Source: Gluconobacter wancherniae NBRC 103581 (GTDB taxonomy: Bacteria; Pseudomonadota; Alphaproteobacteria; Acetobacterales; Acetobacteraceae). Taken from it: a stretch of 64,000 bases of DNA. Each line of letters starts with the position of its first letter. The stretch's first letter is position 1. Below, in pieces: positions 60,890 through 64,000 of this stretch. Made by a program: the position numbers and the translations under genes. The DNA is taken from assembly GCF_007988885.1 (NCBI RefSeq), contig NZ_BJUZ01000002.1, positions 186,001 to 250,000 of the forward strand, read 5' to 3'. The notes under the pieces were generated by a model that was not told the DNA's origin, made no database searches, and was given only the letters and a program-made list of their open reading frames with translations.

Positions 60890-62074
60890 TCAGGCTGTAA
60901 GGCCGGTATCAGGGCCGAATGTCTCATAGCGCAGACGTTCGGCAGGGATGCCGGCTTTTTGCAGACCCGTGATCATATCCCGCATGAAACCAGCCGGACC
61001 ACAGACGTAACAGGACGCGCCTTGTGGGACGAATGAGGCGGCCCATGTTGCGCAGGGGCGCCCCTCGCTGGCTGTAAGCCGCGTTTCTACGCGGATGCGC
61101 CCATTCGATGCTGCAGACAATTCAGCAATACGCGCCGCAAAAGGTGTTGCCTGTGCCGAGTGGGCGATCTGAACGAGCGTGACAGGGGCGCTAGACGGGT
61201 CTTCTGCAATAAGTTCGAGCATGGGCAGAAACGGTGTGATCCCGATGCCCGCACATAGCAGCGTCATAGGAGCAGATCTGTCTGCCGGAAGTGTAAAATT
61301 CCCCGCAGGCGGTGAGAGGCGCACAACATGCTGTACGCAGTCTGCGCTGTTCAGCCAGCTTGAAACAATACCTCCCTCAACATGCCTAACGCTGATTCGG
61401 TAGCCATCAGTGCCGGGTGTGGAGGTGATGCTGTAGTTTCTGCGTGTCTGGCCATGACCCGGCACATCCAGATCTACACCCAGCGCCTGGCCCGCCAGCG
61501 CCTTTATGACTGGCTTGCCATCTACCGGCTTGAGGTGCAGTGAGGTGACCCCTTCGCATTCCTGCGTCGTGCTCGTGATCGTAAAATCCCGCCATCCGGT
61601 CCAGCCGCCTGCGGCATGAGTGCTGGCGTCATAGATCTGATGTTCACGGCCGATCAGGATATTTGCGAGAGCCCAGTATGCTTTTCCCCACGCATCCAGA
61701 ATTTCCGGCGTGGCTGCATCACCCAGAACCTGTGTGATTGCACCGATCAGGGCGGTTGCCACATGCGGGTAGTGTTCTGGCAGGATTTCAAGGCTGGCGT
61801 GTTTTTGTGCAATGCGTTCAACGGCGCTGCCCAGAACGCCCAGATCATCGATATGTCGTGCATAGGCAAGAACGGCCATTGCGAGGGCGCGTGGCTGGGC
61901 CCCGCTAGCCTGATGAGTGGGATCAAACATCTCGCGGATCGCTGGATCGGCCAGTAATCTCCGATACATTTCCGATGTGATGTCCAGCCCATGGGCTTCG
62001 AGTGCCGGGATGGTGGCTTTGATGATGGCGACCGTCTCTGGCGTCAGCGCACCGCTGGAAGATGGGGAAGACAT
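60890..62074 (-). CDS. hmp: Flavohemoprotein, nitric oxide dioxygenase
   Basis: Turns nitric oxide and oxygen into nitrate using NADH. The 394-residue protein has an N-terminal globin domain with the proximal histidine in IAQKHASLEILPEHYPHVATALI near residue 81. The FAD domain has RRNYSITS near 205 and the NAD domain has LCAGIGITPFLPMLE near 273, with the C-terminal YVCGPAGFMRDM near 360. ATG 62074 has GAGG seven bases upstream; ATG 62086 adds four residues. It is divergent from an nsrR gene, with an NsrR-like site 13 bp before its start, so NO control is strongly supported. Confidence 0.95.
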   Translation of the reverse strand: MSSPSSSGALTPETVAIIKATIPALEAHGLDITSEMYRRLLADPAIREMFDPTHQASGAQPRALAMAVLAYARHIDDLGVLGSAVERIAQKHASLEILPEHYPHVATALIGAITQVLGDAATPEILDAWGKAYWALANILIGREHQIYDASTHAAGGWTGWRDFTITSTTQECEGVTSLHLKPVDGKPVIKALAGQALGVDLDVPGHGQTRRNYSITSTPGTDGYRISVRHVEGGIVSSWLNSADCVQHVVRLSPPAGNFTLPADRSAPMTLLCAGIGITPFLPMLELIAEDPSSAPVTLVQIAHSAQATPFAARIAELSAASNGRIRVETRLTASEGRPCATWAASFVPQGASCYVCGPAGFMRDMITGLQKAGIPAERLRYETFGPDTGLTA

Positions 62075-62086
62075 ACAGAACCTCAT

Positions 62087-62109
62087 AAGATGTATATTAA
62101 ATACACCTT
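62087..62109. promoter_or_regulatory. NsrR operator between hmp and nsrR
   Basis: AAGATGTAT (62087-62095), five bases ATTAA, then ATACACCTT (62101-62109) form an inverted repeat with one mismatch. It resembles the known enteric NsrR site AAGATGCYTTT with its mirror. It lies 13 bp before the hmp start and 44 bp before nsrR, so both genes can be controlled. Confidence 0.85.
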
Positions 62110-62152
62110 ATTAAACGTGACACGTTTCTGTCAATCTGGCAGAGACTCGCTT

Positions 62153-62605
62153 ATGCGCCTGACTGTTCACACGGATTATGCACTGAGAACGCTGATTTTC
62201 CTCGGAACTCAGCCGCAAACACGCGTCTCCATCCGCGACATCGCACAGGCTTACGGCATTTCGGAAAATCATCTGGTCAAGGTGGTGCACCGGCTGGGGC
62301 AGGGTGGTTTCATCCACACGATGCGTGGGCGCGGTGGTGGCATTCTGCTTGCAAGGGACGCAAAGGACATCTGTATCGGCGAAGTGGTCCGATATACCGA
62401 AGATGACATGGCGCTCGTGGATTGTGATGGAAAAAACGCCAATGGAAGGCCCTGTGCGCTCCGGCCCGCCTGCGTTCTGCGTGGAGCACTGCGCGAGGCG
62501 CTGGGTGCATTTTTGGCTGTGCTAGACCGCTATACGCTTGCGGATCTGCTGACTGGCCAGGAAGCTCAGCTCTTCGGGCTGCTGCCTTCGGGCGAGCTTA
62601 AATAG
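62153..62605 (+). CDS. nsrR: NsrR-type nitric-oxide-sensing repressor (Rrf2 family)
   Basis: A 150-residue Rrf2-family regulator with a winged helix (VSIRDIAQAYGISENHLVKVVHRLGQGGFIHT near residues 25-55). The three cysteines that would hold an iron-sulphur cluster are in VDCDGKNANGRPCALRPACVL near 88-108, in the spacing of NsrR. ATG 62153 is preferred; the frame continues upstream. With the divergent flavohemoprotein and a near-perfect operator between them, it is the probable NO sensor. A bidirectional terminator follows. Confidence 0.92.
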   Translation: MRLTVHTDYALRTLIFLGTQPQTRVSIRDIAQAYGISENHLVKVVHRLGQGGFIHTMRGRGGGILLARDAKDICIGEVVRYTEDDMALVDCDGKNANGRPCALRPACVLRGALREALGAFLAVLDRYTLADLLTGQEAQLFGLLPSGELK

Positions 62606-62610
62606 TCTTC

Positions 62611-62656
62611 AAAAAAAGCAACTCTCCGCCCCGGTGTCCCGAAGCGGAGAGTTTTG
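62611..62656. terminator. Bidirectional terminator between nsrR and dnaJ
   Basis: AACTCTCCGC (62619-62628) and GCGGAGAGTT (62643-62652) form a 10-bp stem. There are T residues on the plus side and a run of six A before the left arm, which is a T run for dnaJ on the minus strand. Confidence 0.88.
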
Positions 62657-62662
62657 CTGTCC

Positions 62663-63802
62663 TTAGCGGCCTTCGAAAAAGTCGCGGACCTTGGAAAAGA
62701 AACCGGCGCTTTCGGGGCTGGCTTTTGCATGGTCGCCGCCTGCCTCCTGCTCAAACTCCTCAAGAAGTTCGCGCTGGCGTTTCGTCAGGTGGTGCGGTGT
62801 TTCCACGGATACCTGAATGTACATATCGCCACGAGCAGACGAGCGGAGCACGGAAAAGCCCTTGCTGCGCAGACGGAACTGCTCGCCAGTCTGTGTTCCC
62901 GCAGGAATACGAACCTTCGTCCGGCCTCCGTCAATAACGGGAACTTCCACTTCCGTACCCAGTGCAGCCTGCGTCATGCGAAGCGGCACGCGGCAATAGA
63001 CGTTTGCCCCGTCGCGCTGGAAAATCTGATGTGTCTGAACCGAGACATGCACATACAGATCGCCCGGCTGTACGCCTTCGCCACCAGCTTCACCCTTGCC
63101 TGAAAGGCGGATGCGGGTCCCGTCCTCGACACCAGCGGGGATATCGATGTCGATCGTTTCGGTTTTGGCCTGCGTGCCTGCGCCATGACAGACTTTGCAG
63201 GGATTGCTGATGGTCTTGCCTGAACCATTACAGGTAGGGCAGGGGCGCTCGACGAGGAAAAAGCCCTGCTGCGCGCGGACCTTGCCTGCGCCATGGCAGG
63301 TAGGGCACGTCGAACTGCCAGCATTCGGGTCCGCCGAGCCGCTTCCGTGGCAGGATTCGCACTTGACGCGGGTCCGCACTTCAACAGGCTTGGAAACGCC
63401 GGAAAACGCTTCTGTCAGGCTGATCTCGACCTGCACCTGAACATCTGCGCCGCTACGACGTCCACCGCCACGGCGGCCACCCATCATGTCGCCGAACATC
63501 TGGTCAAAGATGTCGCCCAGTCCGCCGCCACCGAAACCGCCAAACCCGCCGCCCATGCCACCGGGTCCGCCGCCTTCGAAGGCATCGTGACCATACTGGT
63601 CATAGGCCGCGCGCTTCTGATCATCCTTCAGGATGTCATAGGCTTCGTTGATTTCCTTGAATTTGTGCTCGGCAGCATCATCACCAGGGTTGCGGTCCGG
63701 ATGAAACCGCATTGCCTGTTTGCGATAAGCCTTCTTGAGGTCATCCGCAGATGCTGTGCGGGTAACCTCCAGAATTTCGTAATAGTCGATTTTCGTAGCC
63801 AT
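62663..63802 (-). CDS. dnaJ: Chaperone protein DnaJ
   Basis: Hsp40 that brings unfolded proteins to DnaK and stimulates its ATPase. The 379-residue protein has the J domain with HPDRNPGD near residue 33 (the HPD motif), a Gly/Phe-rich stretch near 75-100 with [10 protein letters not shown], and four CxxCxGxG zinc repeats near 145-210 (starting CESCHGSGS). The C-terminal client-binding domain follows. The order dnaK-dnaJ on the minus strand is standard. It is followed by a terminator shared with nsrR. Confidence 0.97.
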   Translation of the reverse strand: MATKIDYYEILEVTRTASADDLKKAYRKQAMRFHPDRNPGDDAAEHKFKEINEAYDILKDDQKRAAYDQYGHDAFEGGGPGGMGGGFGGFGGGGLGDIFDQMFGDMMGGRRGGGRRSGADVQVQVEISLTEAFSGVSKPVEVRTRVKCESCHGSGSADPNAGSSTCPTCHGAGKVRAQQGFFLVERPCPTCNGSGKTISNPCKVCHGAGTQAKTETIDIDIPAGVEDGTRIRLSGKGEAGGEGVQPGDLYVHVSVQTHQIFQRDGANVYCRVPLRMTQAALGTEVEVPVIDGGRTKVRIPAGTQTGEQFRLRSKGFSVLRSSARGDMYIQVSVETPHHLTKRQRELLEEFEQEAGGDHAKASPESAGFFSKVRDFFEGR

Positions 63803-63881
63803 GGACGGTCCTTATCGCGAGGGCCGGAAACAAGAACGGCGCCCACCCCCTTGCGGGAACGGGCGCCCGTAGAGAAACAGT

Positions 63882-63908
63882 CCGGGCGGGCCTTTATGGC
63901 CTACCCGG
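63882..63908 (-). other. Hairpin between dnaK and dnaJ
   Basis: An 11-bp stem with one mismatch (CCGGGCGGGCC and GGCCTACCCGG on the plus strand) and a five-base loop TTTAT, placed 14 bp after the dnaK stop. There is no T run; it may reduce read-through into dnaJ. Confidence 0.5.
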
Positions 63909-63921
63909 AATAGTCGCCCGA

Positions 63922-64000
63922 TCAGTGCTTGCCGTGGTTGTCGTCGACGTCTTCGAAGTCGGCGTCCACAACGTTCTCGTCCTTGGGCGTTTCACCAGCC
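63922..64000 (-). CDS. dnaK: Chaperone protein DnaK, C-terminal end only
   Basis: The last 25 codons of a gene that continues beyond the window. The visible end reads GETPKDENVVDADFEDVDDN followed by HGKH and TGA, which is the acidic C-terminal tail of DnaK (compare the usual EEVDD ending region). The following dnaJ on the same strand supports this. Hsp70 folds proteins with DnaJ and GrpE. Confidence 0.9.
   Translation of the reverse strand, partial: AGETPKDENVVDADFEDVDDNHGKH

Noticed and set aside
1-64000. CRISPR array, rRNA operon, complete prophage or IS element
   Set aside because: No regularly spaced repeats, rRNA-like blocks, integrase or transposase genes were seen. The only phage-like item is the small gene at 50312.

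Overview
The window reads as chromosome of an acetic acid bacterium (Acetobacteraceae, Alphaproteobacteria), most likely Gluconobacter or a close relative. The evidence is moderate to high G+C, tryptophan, accD and folC genes close together as in other alphaproteobacteria, a proline/alanine-rich TonB/ExbB system, a lone sucA, and a GH68 levansucrase without a signal peptide. The genus is inferred from remembered protein character, not from a search. I see no rRNA, CRISPR array, transposase or integrase. One tRNA, tRNA-Pro(CGG), is present.

Layout. 1-9 kb: the end of a PBP1A gene, prfB with its programmed +1 frameshift, then tonB-exbB-exbD-exbD and a TPR-like secreted protein, and an isolated flgH. 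9-14.9 kb: a large MscS-type channel, a small lipoprotein, an NDP-sugar epimerase/reductase, gmhA and a MOSC protein. 14.8-20.9 kb: an N-acetylglucosamine catabolic operon (nagK, a SIS-type deaminase, a nagP-like transporter, nagA, nagB) divergent from a DeoR-type regulator. 20.9-30.2 kb: an allantoate-to-oxalate nitrogen salvage cluster. It has AtzH/HpxZ, AtzG/HpxX and AtzE/HpxY homologues, an HpxW-like oxamate amidohydrolase, a LysR regulator, allantoate amidohydrolase and ureidoglycine-glyoxylate aminotransferase. It is interrupted by a three-gene iron-uptake cassette (DUF3649-PepSY-DUF3325) with a likely Fur box.

30.3-48.1 kb: mostly housekeeping genes. These are dnaB, phzF-like, accD-folC, trpB-trpA, corA, sucA, asd and the peptidoglycan-recycling pair murQ-anmK. 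An HdeD-like gene sits between trpA and accD. 48.1-52.5 kb: a variable stretch. It holds a 43-residue membrane ORF with a structured leader ahead of hemH, a candidate small RNA, a phage-like small membrane protein, the levansucrase, and about 480 bp of AT-rich non-coding DNA ending at the 3' end of tRNA-Pro. 52.6-64 kb: lepB, etfA-etfB-ETF-QO, metK-trmB (trmB apparently starting at CTG), dapB, an HxlR regulator with azoR, a flavohemoprotein divergent from nsrR over a near-perfect NsrR operator, and dnaJ-dnaK.

How they work together. AnmK and MurQ lead peptidoglycan fragments to GlcNAc-6-P, which NagA and the two unrelated deaminases can feed to fructose-6-P and ammonia. The Hpx/Atz genes would release nitrogen from allantoate via ureidoglycine, oxalurate and oxamate. 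The DeoR gene is only 16 bp from hpxZ, so one transcript may join the regulator of one nitrogen source to enzymes of another. The best candidates for something undescribed are the joined nag/ureide/iron locus at 15-30 kb and the sRNA, phage-like gene and levansucrase island beside tRNA-Pro at 50.1-52.5 kb.
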